From an uncultured archaeon (GTDB taxonomy: Archaea; Thermoproteota; Bathyarchaeia; 40CM-2-53-6; CALIRQ01), in assembly GCA_938042195.1 (NCBI GenBank), contig CALIRQ010000015.1:1-61290 (forward strand): DNA of 61,290 nt, written 5' to 3'. How positions within the stretch are numbered: position 1 is the stretch's first letter; each line of letters begins with the position of its first letter. The translations under genes and the position numbers were made by a program. Below are positions 34,578-44,443 of this stretch, in pieces. Under the pieces are notes generated by a model, which was not told where the DNA came from, did no database searches, and saw only the letters and a list, made by a program, of their open reading frames with translations.

Positions 34578-36122
34578 CTACTCCCATTCTATCGTGGCGG
34601 GAGGCTTATGCGTTATATCGTAGACGACCCTCGCCACCTTCGGTATCTCGTTCACGATCCTGGTGGATAGCTTCTCTAGGACCCGATAAGGTATCCTGGC
34701 GAACTTGGCGGTCATTGCGTCGGAGCTCTCCACGGCCCTTATGGCCACCACGTAACCATAGGCCCTAGAATCGCCCCTGACCCCGGTGCTCTTAGTATCC
34801 ATTAGAACGGCGAAGTATTGCCAAAGGCCTTCCGCGAGCCCGCTCGCCTCCAGCTCCTCCCGTACTATGGCATCGGCCCGCCTGAGGACCTCCAACTTCT
34901 CCTCCGTTACCTCCCCAATTATCCTAACGGCCAAGCCGGGGCCGGGGAAGGGCTGCCTCCTAACGAACCCCTCCGGCAACCCCAAGGCCTTGGCCACCTC
35001 CCTCACCTCGTCCTTATAGAGGTCCTTCAATGGCTCAACGATGCCCTCGAACTCCATGCTCGATGGCAGGCCGCCCACGTTATGATGCGTCTTTATCTTC
35101 TCGGAGCGCCTGCTCAATCCCGACTCGATCCTATCGGGGTATATCGTCCCTTGTATCAAGTACTTCGCATCCCCCTCCTTGGCGACCTCCTCGAAGATCC
35201 TCACGAACTCCTCCCCGATGACCCTCCTCTTCTCCTCCGGGTCGGTGATGCCCTTAAGCCTCCGGAGGAACCTATCCCTCTCCTCCCTAACGATCAGCTC
35301 TATGTCGAATTCTTCGAAGGCCCTCCTTATCTCCTCCGGCTCCCCCTCCCTCATAAACCCATGGTCGACGAAGACGGCCGTGAGGCGCCTCCCCAGCGCC
35401 CTCGAGGCCAGGACGGCCGCGGTGCTGGAATCTATGCCACCGCTCAGGGCTATTATCGCCCTCTTTCCCCCAACGGCCTCCCTAACGTGCTCCATGGCCT
35501 TGGCCGCGAAACTCTCCGGCCTCCAATTCGGCTCGCAGCCGCATATGCGGAATAGGAAATTCTTGATTATTAACCGACCCCGATCCGTATGGATAACCTC
35601 CGGGTGCCATTGGATGCCGAAAATCCTTCGCTTGAAATGGGCAAAGGAGGCTATGGGGCAATCCCTAGTGTAGGCCAGCACCTCGAAGCCCTTGGGGGCC
35701 TCCACGACGGAGTCCCTATGGCTCATCCAAACCCTCTCCCGCCTCTTGAGGCCCCTCAATATGCCCACCCGCCTCCTTATCGTGGCGTAGGCGATCCCGA
35801 ACTCCCCAATCCCGAGCGTTTCCACCCTTCCGCCGAACATCTTGGCTATTAACTGATGGCCATAGCATATGCCGAGGATGGGCCTCAAGAGATCGAAGAT
35901 GGCCGGAGCGCAGGAAGGCGCTCCAGCCTCGATGACGCTCGAAGGCCCGCCCGAGAGTATCAAACCCTTCACATTGTACTTTCCCTCTAGGGCCTTTATG
36001 TCCTCCTCGTCGATGTCGCACGGCAACATTTCGGAATAAACCCCGAACTCCCTGACTCTCCTGACGATCAGGTGGGAATATTGCCCTCCAAAATCCAATA
36101 CCGGGACGGCGTCGAACTTCAT
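34578..36122 (-). CDS. guaA: GMP synthase, single-chain
   Basis: A 514-residue glutamine-hydrolysing GMP synthetase in one polypeptide; many archaea split it. The amidotransferase half has [16 protein letters not shown] with catalytic Cys and [12 protein letters not shown] with His/Glu. The ATP-PPase half has [20 protein letters not shown] and [13 protein letters not shown], with the conserved KPPATIEWE end. The ATG at 36122 matches the family N-terminus [15 protein letters not shown]; the frame upstream runs into the nadE promoter. Confidence 0.96.
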   Translation of the reverse strand: MKFDAVPVLDFGGQYSHLIVRRVREFGVYSEMLPCDIDEEDIKALEGKYNVKGLILSGGPSSVIEAGAPSCAPAIFDLLRPILGICYGHQLIAKMFGGRVETLGIGEFGIAYATIRRRVGILRGLKRRERVWMSHRDSVVEAPKGFEVLAYTRDCPIASFAHFKRRIFGIQWHPEVIHTDRGRLIIKNFLFRICGCEPNWRPESFAAKAMEHVREAVGGKRAIIALSGGIDSSTAAVLASRALGRRLTAVFVDHGFMREGEPEEIRRAFEEFDIELIVREERDRFLRRLKGITDPEEKRRVIGEEFVRIFEEVAKEGDAKYLIQGTIYPDRIESGLSRRSEKIKTHHNVGGLPSSMEFEGIVEPLKDLYKDEVREVAKALGLPEGFVRRQPFPGPGLAVRIIGEVTEEKLEVLRRADAIVREELEASGLAEGLWQYFAVLMDTKSTGVRGDSRAYGYVVAIRAVESSDAMTAKFARIPYRVLEKLSTRIVNEIPKVARVVYDITHKPPATIEWE

Positions 36123-36210
36123 AGCGAACCCTTGGCGATGGCTTGAATAAAAGGATGCGAGGCAAAAAATTTTATCCGATGGGACGCGGGGCCCCAAAGC
36201 GGTCTGCGGC

Positions 36211-37023
36211 ATGCGAAATGTCCTGATGGAGGAATTATCCGGGATAGATCTCCGCAGCGCGGAGTCCGAGATAGTCGCCTTCATAAGGGAGGTGGTGAGG
36301 GCCTCGGGGGCCGAGGGGGTCGTGCTCGGCCTCAGCGGGGGGGTCGACAGCGGCGTCGCCGCGGCCCTTTGCGCCAAGTCCTTAGGGGGAGATCGGGTCC
36401 TATCGCTCATAATGCCCACATACTTCACGCCGAGGAGCGATTTGGAGGACGCGGAGGTGCTAGCCGACGGTTTGGGGACGAAGCGCAGGACCATTGGCAT
36501 AGATGCCATATGCGATCGGATCTATGAATCGGTTGGCGCGAACCACTCGAATCCGGCCCATAGGATTCCAATGGCGAACGTCAGGGCGAGGGCGAGGATG
36601 GTCCTGCTCTATTATTTCGCTAACTCCGAGAACCGATTGGTAGTTGGCACCGGGGATAGGAGCGAGATATTGCTCGGATATTTCACCAAATACGGCGACG
36701 GCGGGGCGGACCTTTTGCCAATAGCCCACCTTTACAAGACGCAGGTGAGGATGATGGCGGCGCATTTGGGCTTGCCGAGCCGGATCGCGGAGAAGGAGGC
36801 GAGCCCCCAACTATATCCGGGCCATAGGGCCATCGATGAGCTTCCCCTGGGCTACGATGGATTGGATCCCATCCTCTACGGCCTCTTCGACCGCAGGCTT
36901 GGGCCCGAGGAGGTGGCCGAGCTCTCCGGAACGCCCTTGGAGATCGTGAAGGAGGTTCTCCGCAGGCATTCCGCCTCCCATCACAAGCGCCGTTTGCCGC
37001 TCACCGTTAGGCCGATCGATTGA
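36211..37023 (+). CDS. nadE: NAD synthetase (ammonia-dependent type)
   Basis: A 270-residue NadE. PP-loop [34 protein letters not shown], and [20 protein letters not shown] are diagnostic. The absence of a nitrilase domain implies ammonia as nitrogen donor. The gene is divergent from guaA, with AAAATTTTATCC between them as a promoter element. Confidence 0.95.
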   Translation: MRNVLMEELSGIDLRSAESEIVAFIREVVRASGAEGVVLGLSGGVDSGVAAALCAKSLGGDRVLSLIMPTYFTPRSDLEDAEVLADGLGTKRRTIGIDAICDRIYESVGANHSNPAHRIPMANVRARARMVLLYYFANSENRLVVGTGDRSEILLGYFTKYGDGGADLLPIAHLYKTQVRMMAAHLGLPSRIAEKEASPQLYPGHRAIDELPLGYDGLDPILYGLFDRRLGPEEVAELSGTPLEIVKEVLRRHSASHHKRRLPLTVRPID

Positions 37024-37112
37024 TCCGCCCCTTAGCCATCGGATGGGCATCCGCGCAAACGCTATATTCCCCGCTCGCGGAGAGCAAAGGAGCATGATGA
37101 GGCAGGGGATCC

Positions 37113-38408
37113 TTGAAGCTCCTGTATATAGTGCTCGATGGCCTCGGGGATAGGCCCGTCGAGGTGCTGGGCGGGAGGACCCCGTTGGAGGCAGCCGAAA
37201 CCCCGAGCTTGGATTGGTTGGCCAAGCGCGGGATCAACGGGGCCATGTACACGGTCGGCAGGGGGATAGCCCCGGAGAGCGATGCCGCCGTGATCTCCAT
37301 ACTTGGCTACGATCCGTTCCGACATCACCCCGGTAGGGGGGTCGTGGAGGCGATCGGGTCCGATATGGCGTTCGAAGAGGGATGGCTAGCGTTGAGGTGC
37401 AACTTCGCGACGATTGGATCGGATCTGGAGATAGTGGATAGGAGGTGCGGGAGGGATTTGACGAGCCATGAGGCGGCGGAGCTCAGCAGGGCCATCAACG
37501 AAGCCGTGAAGCTCGAATCCCATCCGGCCGCATTCGAGTTCAAGAGCACGATAGGCCATAGGGCCGTTTTGGTCATAAGGCCAAAGTCCGGCAGGCTGTC
37601 GGCCAATATAACCAATACGGATCCGGCCTATGCGAAAATTAAGGGGCTCGGCGCCGCGGTCGCCGGGGGGAACAGGGTCCTCCCCTGCGAGCCCCAAGAT
37701 TCAAGCGAGGAGGCGAGGGCATCGGCCGATCTGGTGAACGAGTTCTTCAGGAAATCCCACGAGGTCCTCGAGAACCACCCGGTGAACTTGGGGCGGAAGG
37801 GGCAGGGCAAACTCAAGGCCAACGCCATCCTGATGAGGGACGCGAGCGATTCGCTTCCCAAGTTCTACGACATAAATGGGGCATTCGGCAAGAGGTTCGC
37901 GAGCTTGGTAGATATGCCCGTTGAAAGGGGGATAGCCAAGGCCGCCGGCATGGGCATCATACCCCTGCCCCCGCCCACTGAGGACTTGGAAGGGGACCTA
38001 AGGGTTAGGTTGGAGGCCATTCTGAGCGCCATGCCCGCATACGATTGCCTTTACATCCACATAAAGGGGCCTGATCTGCCCGGCCACGATGGGGATTGCG
38101 AGCTCAAAAAGGCAGTTATAGAGGCGATAGATGCGCACTTCTTCGCGAAACTATTGCCGAGTATAGACCTCTCGAGGACCATAATATGCGTCACCTCCGA
38201 TCATTCCACTCCCTGCTCCCTGAAGGCCCACAGCGATGACCCGGTGCCCATAGTGATCGCCGGGGACGATATCGAAGGGGACGGCGTCGAGAAGTTCGGG
38301 GAAACCTATTGCAGGGCGGGCAGGCTGGGGCTCTTGGAGCGCGGCACCGAACTCCTCCCGAGGCTAATATCCCTAATGGGGCCCGGCCAAGCGGCTAAAA
38401 GGCCTTGA
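37113..38408 (+). CDS. apgM: Cofactor-independent phosphoglycerate mutase, archaeal type
   Basis: A 431-residue member of the alkaline-phosphatase superfamily: metal motif YIVLDGLGDRP, PESDAAVISILGYDP with the catalytic Ser region, HIKGPDLPGHDGD and TSDHSTPC. It interconverts 3- and 2-phosphoglycerate, so it can take the product of the RuBisCO route into glycolysis or gluconeogenesis. The start is TTG 37113. The end overlaps the convergent aldolase by 14 bases. Confidence 0.94.
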   Translation: MKLLYIVLDGLGDRPVEVLGGRTPLEAAETPSLDWLAKRGINGAMYTVGRGIAPESDAAVISILGYDPFRHHPGRGVVEAIGSDMAFEEGWLALRCNFATIGSDLEIVDRRCGRDLTSHEAAELSRAINEAVKLESHPAAFEFKSTIGHRAVLVIRPKSGRLSANITNTDPAYAKIKGLGAAVAGGNRVLPCEPQDSSEEARASADLVNEFFRKSHEVLENHPVNLGRKGQGKLKANAILMRDASDSLPKFYDINGAFGKRFASLVDMPVERGIAKAAGMGIIPLPPPTEDLEGDLRVRLEAILSAMPAYDCLYIHIKGPDLPGHDGDCELKKAVIEAIDAHFFAKLLPSIDLSRTIICVTSDHSTPCSLKAHSDDPVPIVIAGDDIEGDGVEKFGETYCRAGRLGLLERGTELLPRLISLMGPGQAAKRP

Positions 38409-39207
38409 CTTCCTTGAGGGCCTCATCGACGCTTTGATTCCTGAAGACTATTCTCCTTATGGCGTTTAGCATACCGATCGGGTCGGCGCTCGCCCAAACG
38501 TTCCTCCCTATCGTGACCCCGATCGCGCCCGCCTCCATTACGGATTTGACCATGGAGAGGACCTCGCGGGCCGTTTCCATCTTTGGCCCCCCGGCTACGA
38601 CAACCGGCGCTTGAGCCGCCTTCACGACCTCCCTGAAAGTCTCGGCGCTGCCGGTGTAATAGGTCTTTATCACATCCGCTCCCAGCTCCCCGCCGAGCCT
38701 AGCCGCGTATTTGACGTACTCAACGCCGTGTTTTTCCTTTATCTTCGGGCCCCTTGGATACATGAGGGCCAGCATGGGCATCCCGAGTTCCGAGCACCTC
38801 CTGACTAAAGCGCCGAAATCCCTAAGCATTTGGGGCTCATCGGCTGCCCCTACGTAAACGGTTGCGGCGACGCCATCGGCCCCCAACGCAACGGCCTCCT
38901 CCACGCCCCCAACGACCGCTTGGATGGCCGATTCATCAGGCGCTAGGGCAGTCCTGCCCGTTACCTTGAGGATCAGCGGGATCTTCCCAGCCCATTCCCC
39001 CCTCGTCCTAATGGCCAAGCCCTTATGCATCATTATGGCATTCGCCCCTCCCTTGACGGCCTCCCGCACTATGACCTTTGCGTCCAAAACCCTTTCGGGA
39101 AAATCCGAGGGGCCATGCTCGACGCCGTGATCGAGGGCCAATATAACGGTCCTTCCGCCCCTGCCGAAGATCCTCCCGAGCCTAACCCCCTTCCCTATAT
39201 CCGACAA
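38395..39207 (-). CDS. DhnA-family class I aldolase (FBP aldolase or ADH synthase)
   Basis: A 270-residue TIM-barrel. LALDHGVEHGPSDF, MMHKGLAIRTRG, LMYPRGPKIKEKHG, and GADVIKTYYTGSAE with the Schiff-base lysine, then VVAGGPKMET and GVTIGRNVWA. These are shared by archaeal class I fructose-bisphosphate aldolase and by AroA' (2-amino-3,7-dideoxy-threo-hept-6-ulosonate synthase); sequence alone does not separate them for me. The neighbouring apgM gene favours a glycolytic role. A GCTTTATATC promoter element lies about 35 bases before TTG 39207. Confidence 0.88.
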   Translation of the reverse strand: MSDIGKGVRLGRIFGRGGRTVILALDHGVEHGPSDFPERVLDAKVIVREAVKGGANAIMMHKGLAIRTRGEWAGKIPLILKVTGRTALAPDESAIQAVVGGVEEAVALGADGVAATVYVGAADEPQMLRDFGALVRRCSELGMPMLALMYPRGPKIKEKHGVEYVKYAARLGGELGADVIKTYYTGSAETFREVVKAAQAPVVVAGGPKMETAREVLSMVKSVMEAGAIGVTIGRNVWASADPIGMLNAIRRIVFRNQSVDEALKEVKAF

Positions 39208-39278
39208 TCGATTTCACCGATTTGCTCTTCTGATGGACGGGATATAAAGCAATGACCCCTCCGGCCGCCCCAAATAGC

Positions 39279-40157
39279 CTACAGCTCGAACTCCGAACCT
39301 CCAACGAATATCCTCATGGACGCAGACCCCGGGACGACCTTGGCCACCTCCTCCCTGACCTCATCTTCGGTATGGCGCATCGAGATATGGGTCAACAGGA
39401 GATTGCCGACCCCAGCCTCTAGGGCGATGCCCACGGCGTCCCCAATGGTCATGTGGCCCCTCTGGTCGGCCAAATCCCTTAGCGATTCGTTCAGGTAAGT
39501 GGACTCGGCGATGAGGAGATCCGCCCCCCGCGCGGCCTCCAGGAGGCCATCGCATTTCCTAGTATCCCCGCTATAAACCAACTTGGTCCTCTTTACATAA
39601 ACGAAGTCCCTTGGATCCGCCCATCCGCTCCCCATTGAAACCCTCTCCATTCTCGCGAGCCTCCCCCATTCCGACTCCGGTATCCCCCTGCTCCTCAATT
39701 CCTCCACCCTCAGCCTCGCCTTACCGAGATCCTCCATGGCGTATCCGAGCGCCATCCTGCCCCTTTCATGGTCCACCTCGAAGGCCCTCACCTTAAGGCC
39801 CGATAGGGCGCATCCCTCCCCTGGGCCGATGGGGCGGATCTCCGCCAGCTCAGGCGCGCCTGATACCTCAGCGCACCATTGGAACAGCTCCAAGTCCGCC
39901 CTCGGGCAAATCACCGTCAGCGCTCGCCTCTGCCCCCATAGGTGCCTTATCCACAGCAGCGGGACCAAATCCCAGAAGTGGTCTATGTGGGAATGGGATA
40001 TCAGGACCGCCCTGAGCTTGGTTGGGCTCAGGTTGCGCCTGAGCATTTCGCTGACAGATCCTGGTCCGACATCCAGGAGGAATCTGAGGCCGTTCCATTC
40101 CACATAGGTCGATGTCGACAGTATGGCCCTGCCCTGCAGCGGGAATACCCTGATCAC
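39279..40157 (-). CDS. rnz: RNase Z (tRNA 3' endonuclease)
   Basis: A 292-residue MBL-fold protein closer to RNase Z than the one at 855: STSTYVEWNGLRFLLDVGPG, SHSHIDHFWDLVPLLWI (HxHxDH), YSGDTRKCDGLLEAARGADL, and MTIGDAVGIALEAGVGNLLLTHIS. It would trim 3' trailers from tRNA precursors. GTG 40157 after GGAGGGGGG overlaps the TGA of the upstream membrane gene, which decides the start. Confidence 0.88.
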   Translation of the reverse strand: MIRVFPLQGRAILSTSTYVEWNGLRFLLDVGPGSVSEMLRRNLSPTKLRAVLISHSHIDHFWDLVPLLWIRHLWGQRRALTVICPRADLELFQWCAEVSGAPELAEIRPIGPGEGCALSGLKVRAFEVDHERGRMALGYAMEDLGKARLRVEELRSRGIPESEWGRLARMERVSMGSGWADPRDFVYVKRTKLVYSGDTRKCDGLLEAARGADLLIAESTYLNESLRDLADQRGHMTIGDAVGIALEAGVGNLLLTHISMRHTEDEVREEVAKVVPGSASMRIFVGGSEFEL

Positions 40158-41260
40158 CCCCCCTCCCCTTTCGCGGCCCCCTCGCCGCATTCCGGCGGGC
40201 CCTTCCATTTGCCCAAGTTCCTGAAAACGTAGACGGTCACGACCCCCCCGATCAACAGCTTGCTCCAGAACATCGGTATCCTGATCAATATAGCCGCCGA
40301 GGCGGCCTCCGCTGGCGAGAGGTTCAATATGGAGAAGAGCGCCGTCATGGCGGCCTCCGTGACGCCCATCATGCCGGGTATGAAGAGGGGCATCGATTGG
40401 ATAGTCATTCCTATGACGTAGACGCTCACGATGGCCAATAACGGGAGATCCTTCCCCAGGGAGATCAGCACCAAGATCGGGATCGATAGCTCCAAGAGGA
40501 AGCTGGCGGAGCAGAGCGATAGCGATGCCAAGCAGGCGATCGGCCCGGATGAGATCGCTTGGATGCCCTCCTTGTATTGGGCTATAAGGCTTAACCCCCT
40601 CTCCCTCATCAGGGAGGCTTTGGTCCTCCACCTCCCACCCAATAATAACATGATCCCCGTGAGCCCCTCGAGCCCCCTCCTCGCCAGTCCATCGTTCACC
40701 GTTAGGAGCGCGAGGGAGCCGGATATTATGAATGGCGGCGTCACCAAGGCCACTATGGCGGCCCCCATGGGGGGGCTTATGCGCGCCTTATCGAATAAAT
40801 ATATGAGGCCGATGCAACAGGTCACTAGGAAGGGAAGTATGCTGAACAGCCTATGGACTATGATGGTCGCCCAGCTCACGCCTATTTGCTTTATGGTGTT
40901 CTTGGTGGTCAGGTAGATCCTCATGGCCTCCCCGCTGAACGAGCCGGCGGGGAGGGCTTGGTCGAGGAAGATATCGGACCACATTATCCCGAACGTCCTC
41001 CCTAGGTCGCAGCTCAAATTCGCCCTCCTCAGCAGGACCCACCAGCCCAATATGTACAGGTTGGAGCCGATCAAGGAGGCGAGGATGGAGAGGAAGAGGA
41101 TCCAGGCGTTGACCTTGGAGATCTCCCTGGCAATCTCCCCAAATCCTATGAGGAAGAGGATCGCCGCATATGAGAATAGTCCCACCGATGCCAAGAGCAT
41201 GATCCTGAATATGGAGGCCCTCGGGATCCCCTTGGCCCTGCAAATCCATCCATATTCCAT
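40154..41260 (-). CDS. UPF0104 / LPG-synthase-TM family integral membrane protein
   Basis: A 368-residue polytopic protein with about eight TM helices. Family-typical stretches include WWVLLRRANLSCDLGRTFGI, DQALPAGSFSGEAMRIYL, and PLFIPGMMGVTEAAMTALF. This fold resembles the flippase half of MprF and the YbhN/AglD-associated proteins; the substrate is probably a lipid-linked molecule, unknown here. Translation of RNase Z seems coupled to it (GTGA overlap). Confidence 0.85.
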   Translation of the reverse strand: MEYGWICRAKGIPRASIFRIMLLASVGLFSYAAILFLIGFGEIAREISKVNAWILFLSILASLIGSNLYILGWWVLLRRANLSCDLGRTFGIMWSDIFLDQALPAGSFSGEAMRIYLTTKNTIKQIGVSWATIIVHRLFSILPFLVTCCIGLIYLFDKARISPPMGAAIVALVTPPFIISGSLALLTVNDGLARRGLEGLTGIMLLLGGRWRTKASLMRERGLSLIAQYKEGIQAISSGPIACLASLSLCSASFLLELSIPILVLISLGKDLPLLAIVSVYVIGMTIQSMPLFIPGMMGVTEAAMTALFSILNLSPAEAASAAILIRIPMFWSKLLIGGVVTVYVFRNLGKWKGPPECGEGAAKGEGG

Positions 41261-41320
41261 GAGGCCAGCCCCTTTCGCCTAGCGCGCGGCTGCCCCCTCC
41301 AGGCCATTAGATCGGCCGGA

Positions 41321-41332
41321 CGTTTATATTAA
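41321..41332 (-). promoter_or_regulatory. TATA box for the UPF0104-rnz unit
   Basis: On the minus strand TTAATATAAACG, 60-70 bases before the ATG at 41260. The reverse reading CGTTTATATTAA is also TATA-like, but no gene follows on the plus strand. Confidence 0.5.
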
Positions 41333-41361
41333 GGTGAGGATCGAACGCGCAAGCCCGAGTC

Positions 41362-41378
41362 ATCGGGCCTCAAGCCCT
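41362..41378 (-). terminator. Hairpin downstream of moaD
   Basis: Perfect stem GCCCGA/TCGGGC with a four-base loop in the 70-base gap between moaD and the next promoter. It may end the HD-moaE-moaD transcript. No strong T tract follows, so this is tentative. Confidence 0.35.
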
Positions 41379-41398
41379 TTGAACCCCCTCCCTCGGGA

Positions 41399-41680
41399 TC
41401 AGCCCCCGCCCACTGGGGGGAATACGGAGATCTCGTCCCCGTCCCTTATGATCGTCTTCAGATCGTCGAGTTGTTTGATGTTCCTTCCGTTCACCATGAT
41501 CACCACATTATCCTTAACTCGATCCCCTTCGATGACCTCCCTCTGGAGATCCCCCCTGCAGCGCCCGAACGCCTCCCGGAGCGCCTCCTCTAGGGTCAGC
41601 GGCCCCTCCGCCTCCAAGGCGAGCTCCCTCTCGCCGCATATCTCCCGGAAGGAAGCGAAAAGAGTGACCTTGAATTTCAT
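41399..41680 (-). CDS. moaD: MoaD-like sulfur carrier
   Basis: A 93-residue beta-grasp protein: KVTLFASFREICGERELALE, GDRVKDNVVIMVNGRNI and a C-terminus ISVFPPVGGG, with GG exposed at the end. It would carry thiocarboxylate sulfur to molybdopterin synthase (with MoaE next door). It is a different branch from the ubiquitin-like protein at 28984, which needs processing. Confidence 0.9.
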   Translation of the reverse strand: MKFKVTLFASFREICGERELALEAEGPLTLEEALREAFGRCRGDLQREVIEGDRVKDNVVIMVNGRNIKQLDDLKTIIRDGDEISVFPPVGGG

Positions 41681-41741
41681 GGGATATCGCTCTCCATCGG
41701 ATCGGCATAAAGGCCCTTGGCCGAAGGGCTGGGCCCCGCCA

Positions 41742-42203
41742 TCATTTCGAATGGACCCATCTGCCGCCAAATTCCAGAAGCTCCTTCTTCCATATCGGAA
41801 CCTCCTTCTTGATCCGCTCTATTATCATCTCCATGGTTTCGAACAACTCGCGCCTGTGGGAGGCGGAGACTATGACATACATTATATCCTCGCCCGGCCC
41901 CAACTCCCCTATCTTGTGGTATATCCGAACGTCCGCTATGCCGGGCCTCCCCATAGCCCAATCGGCTATCTCCTGGAGGGCCCTTTCGGCCATCTCCCTC
42001 TCGGCTTCGAACCAAATCCCCTTGACCCTCGAGCCATCATCCGCTACCTCCCTTACGATCCCTATGAAGCAACCTATGGCGCCCGCCCTCGAGACGTTAG
42101 GGCTCTTGCGGATGTCGAGGAGCGCCTCGGACAGCGATATCCCGCCCCCCTCGAAGATCCCGACCCTCCTCATCCCAATCGAACCCGCCAATACGGAAGC
42201 CAT
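41742..42203 (-). CDS. moaE: Molybdopterin synthase catalytic subunit MoaE
   Basis: A 153-residue MoaE: GAIGCFIGIVREVADDGSRV, WFEAEREMAERALQEIADWA, VRIYHKIGELGPGEDIMYV, and VPIWKKELLEFGGRWV with the conserved IWKKE. Partner of MoaD. ATG 42203 or 42173 are both possible starts. Confidence 0.92.
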   Translation of the reverse strand: MASVLAGSIGMRRVGIFEGGGISLSEALLDIRKSPNVSRAGAIGCFIGIVREVADDGSRVKGIWFEAEREMAERALQEIADWAMGRPGIADVRIYHKIGELGPGEDIMYVIVSASHRRELFETMEMIIERIKKEVPIWKKELLEFGGRWVHSK

Positions 42204-42222
42204 GCGCGGATCTCGATCCCAG

Positions 42223-42798
42223 CTACTTCTCCAAAGCCAACTCCATTCGAAGCCTATCCACGAAATCCCTCATGAACTCCAGCCTAGCCCTCGCGATCTC
42301 TTGGGCCCTTTTGGTGTGGAGCTTCGCAGCGTATCTTTCAACGGCCCCGAGCAGGAACTCGGGCGCCTTCCCAACGTCCCCATCGAACTCCCCGCTTAAG
42401 AGGCCCCTCCCTATGGCCCTGACTATGCCTATGGCCCCGATGAAGTCCAGCAGGTCCGCATCGTAGAGGATCCTAGCCTCCAAGGTCCTGGGCTCCGGGC
42501 CCCCGAACCTGCTATGGGCCTCTATGGCGTGGGCTATAGCCTCCACGCGTTCGGGCGGGAGGCCCTTTTCGGCTAGGAACCGTCTCGCGATCATCGCGCC
42601 CTCCTCATAATGCCTCGCCCTCCCAACGAGCGGGACGGCTATGTCGTGGAGCAGGGATGCGGCCTTGAGGACCTCCAGATCTCCCCCCTCGTCCCTCGCC
42701 AATATCTCGCACCATCCGTAAACCCTATCCGAGTGATCCAATCCGGAGACCCTCTCCCCCCTCAACATTCCCTCGGCGAAATCCCGAATCTCTTCCAT
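42223..42798 (-). CDS. HD-domain phosphohydrolase
   Basis: A 191-residue HD protein: SGLDHSDRVYGWCEILA (first His), AASLLHDIAVPLVGR (HD pair), and LYDADLLDFIGAIGIVRAI (late Asp). These are the metal ligands of small archaeal/bacterial HD hydrolases acting on nucleotides or phosphoesters. Substrate unknown. It is the first gene of the unit ending in moaE-moaD. Confidence 0.85.
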   Translation of the reverse strand: MEEIRDFAEGMLRGERVSGLDHSDRVYGWCEILARDEGGDLEVLKAASLLHDIAVPLVGRARHYEEGAMIARRFLAEKGLPPERVEAIAHAIEAHSRFGGPEPRTLEARILYDADLLDFIGAIGIVRAIGRGLLSGEFDGDVGKAPEFLLGAVERYAAKLHTKRAQEIARARLEFMRDFVDRLRMELALEK

Positions 42799-42882
42799 TA
42801 TCGACGAAGCCCCTCACCCCCCTAAGCCCATTCGGAAAACCTATTTATTAATTGCCTTCCTCCCCAAGCCCGATCGCTGGAG

Positions 42883-43077
42883 ATGGCCGTGGTAAGGACG
42901 TACAGGGTTTCGGGGGCCGTAAGGAAGCCCGGATCCGAGATGAGGTTCGAGAAGGAGGTAAGGGCAATCAAGCCGGAGGATGCCCTGGAGAAGGTTTACT
43001 GCGAAGTGGGAAGCCATCATAAGGCCAAGAGGTTCGAGATAAGGATAACGCGGCTCGAGGAGTTGCCCGAGGATTGA
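42883..43077 (+). CDS. rpl18a: Ribosomal protein L18Ae/LX
   Basis: A 64-residue archaeal LX protein: TYRVSGAVRKPGSEMRFEKE, AIKPEDALEKVYCEVGSHH and KRFEIRITRLEEL. Its TGA overlaps the TTG start of prefoldin alpha. The order LX-pfdA-ftsY is classical for archaea. Confidence 0.93.
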   Translation: MAVVRTYRVSGAVRKPGSEMRFEKEVRAIKPEDALEKVYCEVGSHHKAKRFEIRITRLEELPED

Positions 43078-43532
43078 GCAAGGCATCGGAGGACCGCCCC
43101 AAGCTGGATGAGGAGCTTAGGCAGCTTCTAGCCGAGATCAGGTTGCTCGAGGGCTCTGCCCAGACGTTGCAGTTGCGGCTCGAGATAATAAACTCCTCGC
43201 TCAACGAGGCCACGGTCGCCAAGGCAACCCTGGAGGGGATGAAGGGCAAGCCCCCCGGCACGGAGATATTGATCCCCATCGGATCCGGCTCCTTCCTCAG
43301 GGCATCACTTTTGGATGGGGATAGGCTCATAATGGGCATAGGGGCCAACGTCTCGATGGAGCGCTCCTTTGATGAATCCATATCCGAGCTGGCGAGGAGG
43401 ATCGAGGAGCTCGAGAAGGCTAGGGCATCGGTCCAAGAGCAATTGGCCCAAATCCTGACTAGGGCCGAGCAGGATCGGGGCAGGATAAGGGAGATATTGA
43501 GCGAAAGGGGCGGATACCTGGAGGTTGTTTGA
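43074..43532 (+). CDS. pfdA: Prefoldin alpha subunit
   Basis: A 152-residue two-helix coiled coil with central beta hairpins (GTEILIPIGSGSFLRASL and IGANVSMERSFDES). It forms a hexameric holdase with prefoldin beta (not in the window). TTGA overlap with L18a upstream and eight-base overlap with ftsY. Confidence 0.9.
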   Translation: MSKASEDRPKLDEELRQLLAEIRLLEGSAQTLQLRLEIINSSLNEATVAKATLEGMKGKPPGTEILIPIGSGSFLRASLLDGDRLIMGIGANVSMERSFDESISELARRIEELEKARASVQEQLAQILTRAEQDRGRIREILSERGGYLEVV

Positions 43533-44433
43533 GAACCTTAGGTCGCGCTTCGAGGGGCTGGCGGAGGCCCTCACGACCTCTGAGCTGAAGGGCCGGGACC
43601 TGGATAGGATCTTGGACGACTTCAGGATATCCCTCCTCGAAAACGACGTCGCCCTCTCGGTCGCCGAGGAACTTTGCGAGGAGCTCAGGAGGAGGTTCGC
43701 TGGCGGGATCAAGGTCCCTAGGTTCGGCGAGAAGGGAAAGGCCGTCAAGCCGATCCTGAGGGAGCTGTTGCTAGAGGCCTTGAGGATCGATGGGGGGGTC
43801 GATCTGTTGGGCTTGGCGAGGGAGAAGAGGGCTAAGGGCGAGCCTTTGGTTTTGGTATTCATGGGGATAAACGGGACCGGGAAGACCACTACCATAGCGA
43901 AGGTCGCTAGGTATTTCGCCAAGAACGGCTTCTCGGTCGTGCTGGCGTGCAGCGATACCTATAGGACGGGATCCATTGAACAATTGGAGGAGCATGGGAA
44001 GAGGCTGGGCATCCCAACGATCAAGCATGAATATGGGGCCGACGCCGCGGCCGTGGCCTACGATGCCATAAACCACGCTAGGGCGAGGGGCATAAACGCG
44101 GTCCTTATAGATACGGCGGGGAGGATGCAGACCAATAAGAACTTATTGGAGGAGATGAAGAAAATAGTGAGGGTTTCGAATCCGGATCTGGCGATCCTGG
44201 TGGCCGATGCCTTGGCCGGAAACGATGCCGTAGATCAGGGGAAGACGTTCTCGGGGGCCGTCAGGGTGGACGGCATAATCCTGACGAAGTTGGATGCGGA
44301 CGCGAAGGGCGGAAACGCGATATCCTTGGCGAGGGCCGTCGGGAAGCCCATCCTCTTCTTCGGGATCGGCCAAGGTTACGACGACCTGATCCCCTTCGAT
44401 CCGGAGTTCGTTGTTAGAAACATAATAGGCTAG
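43525..44433 (+). CDS. ftsY: Signal recognition particle receptor FtsY
   Basis: A 302-residue SRP-family GTPase: N domain, then G1 FMGINGTGKTTTIAKVA, G2 CSDTYRTGSIEQLEEHGKR, G3 LIDTAGRMQTNKNLLEEMKK, G4 LTKLDADAKGG, and C-terminal GIGQGYDDLIPFDPEFVV, typical for FtsY rather than SRP54 (no M domain). TTG start. It is short, without the acidic A domain, as in many archaea. Confidence 0.95.
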   Translation: MFENLRSRFEGLAEALTTSELKGRDLDRILDDFRISLLENDVALSVAEELCEELRRRFAGGIKVPRFGEKGKAVKPILRELLLEALRIDGGVDLLGLAREKRAKGEPLVLVFMGINGTGKTTTIAKVARYFAKNGFSVVLACSDTYRTGSIEQLEEHGKRLGIPTIKHEYGADAAAVAYDAINHARARGINAVLIDTAGRMQTNKNLLEEMKKIVRVSNPDLAILVADALAGNDAVDQGKTFSGAVRVDGIILTKLDADAKGGNAISLARAVGKPILFFGIGQGYDDLIPFDPEFVVRNIIG

Positions 44434-44443
44434 GTCGTGGCGG

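Noticed and set aside
41399-41680. MoaD-like protein as part of the Ubl conjugation system
   Set aside because: It ends directly in GGG without a tail and sits with moaE and an HD gene; molybdopterin synthesis explains it fully.
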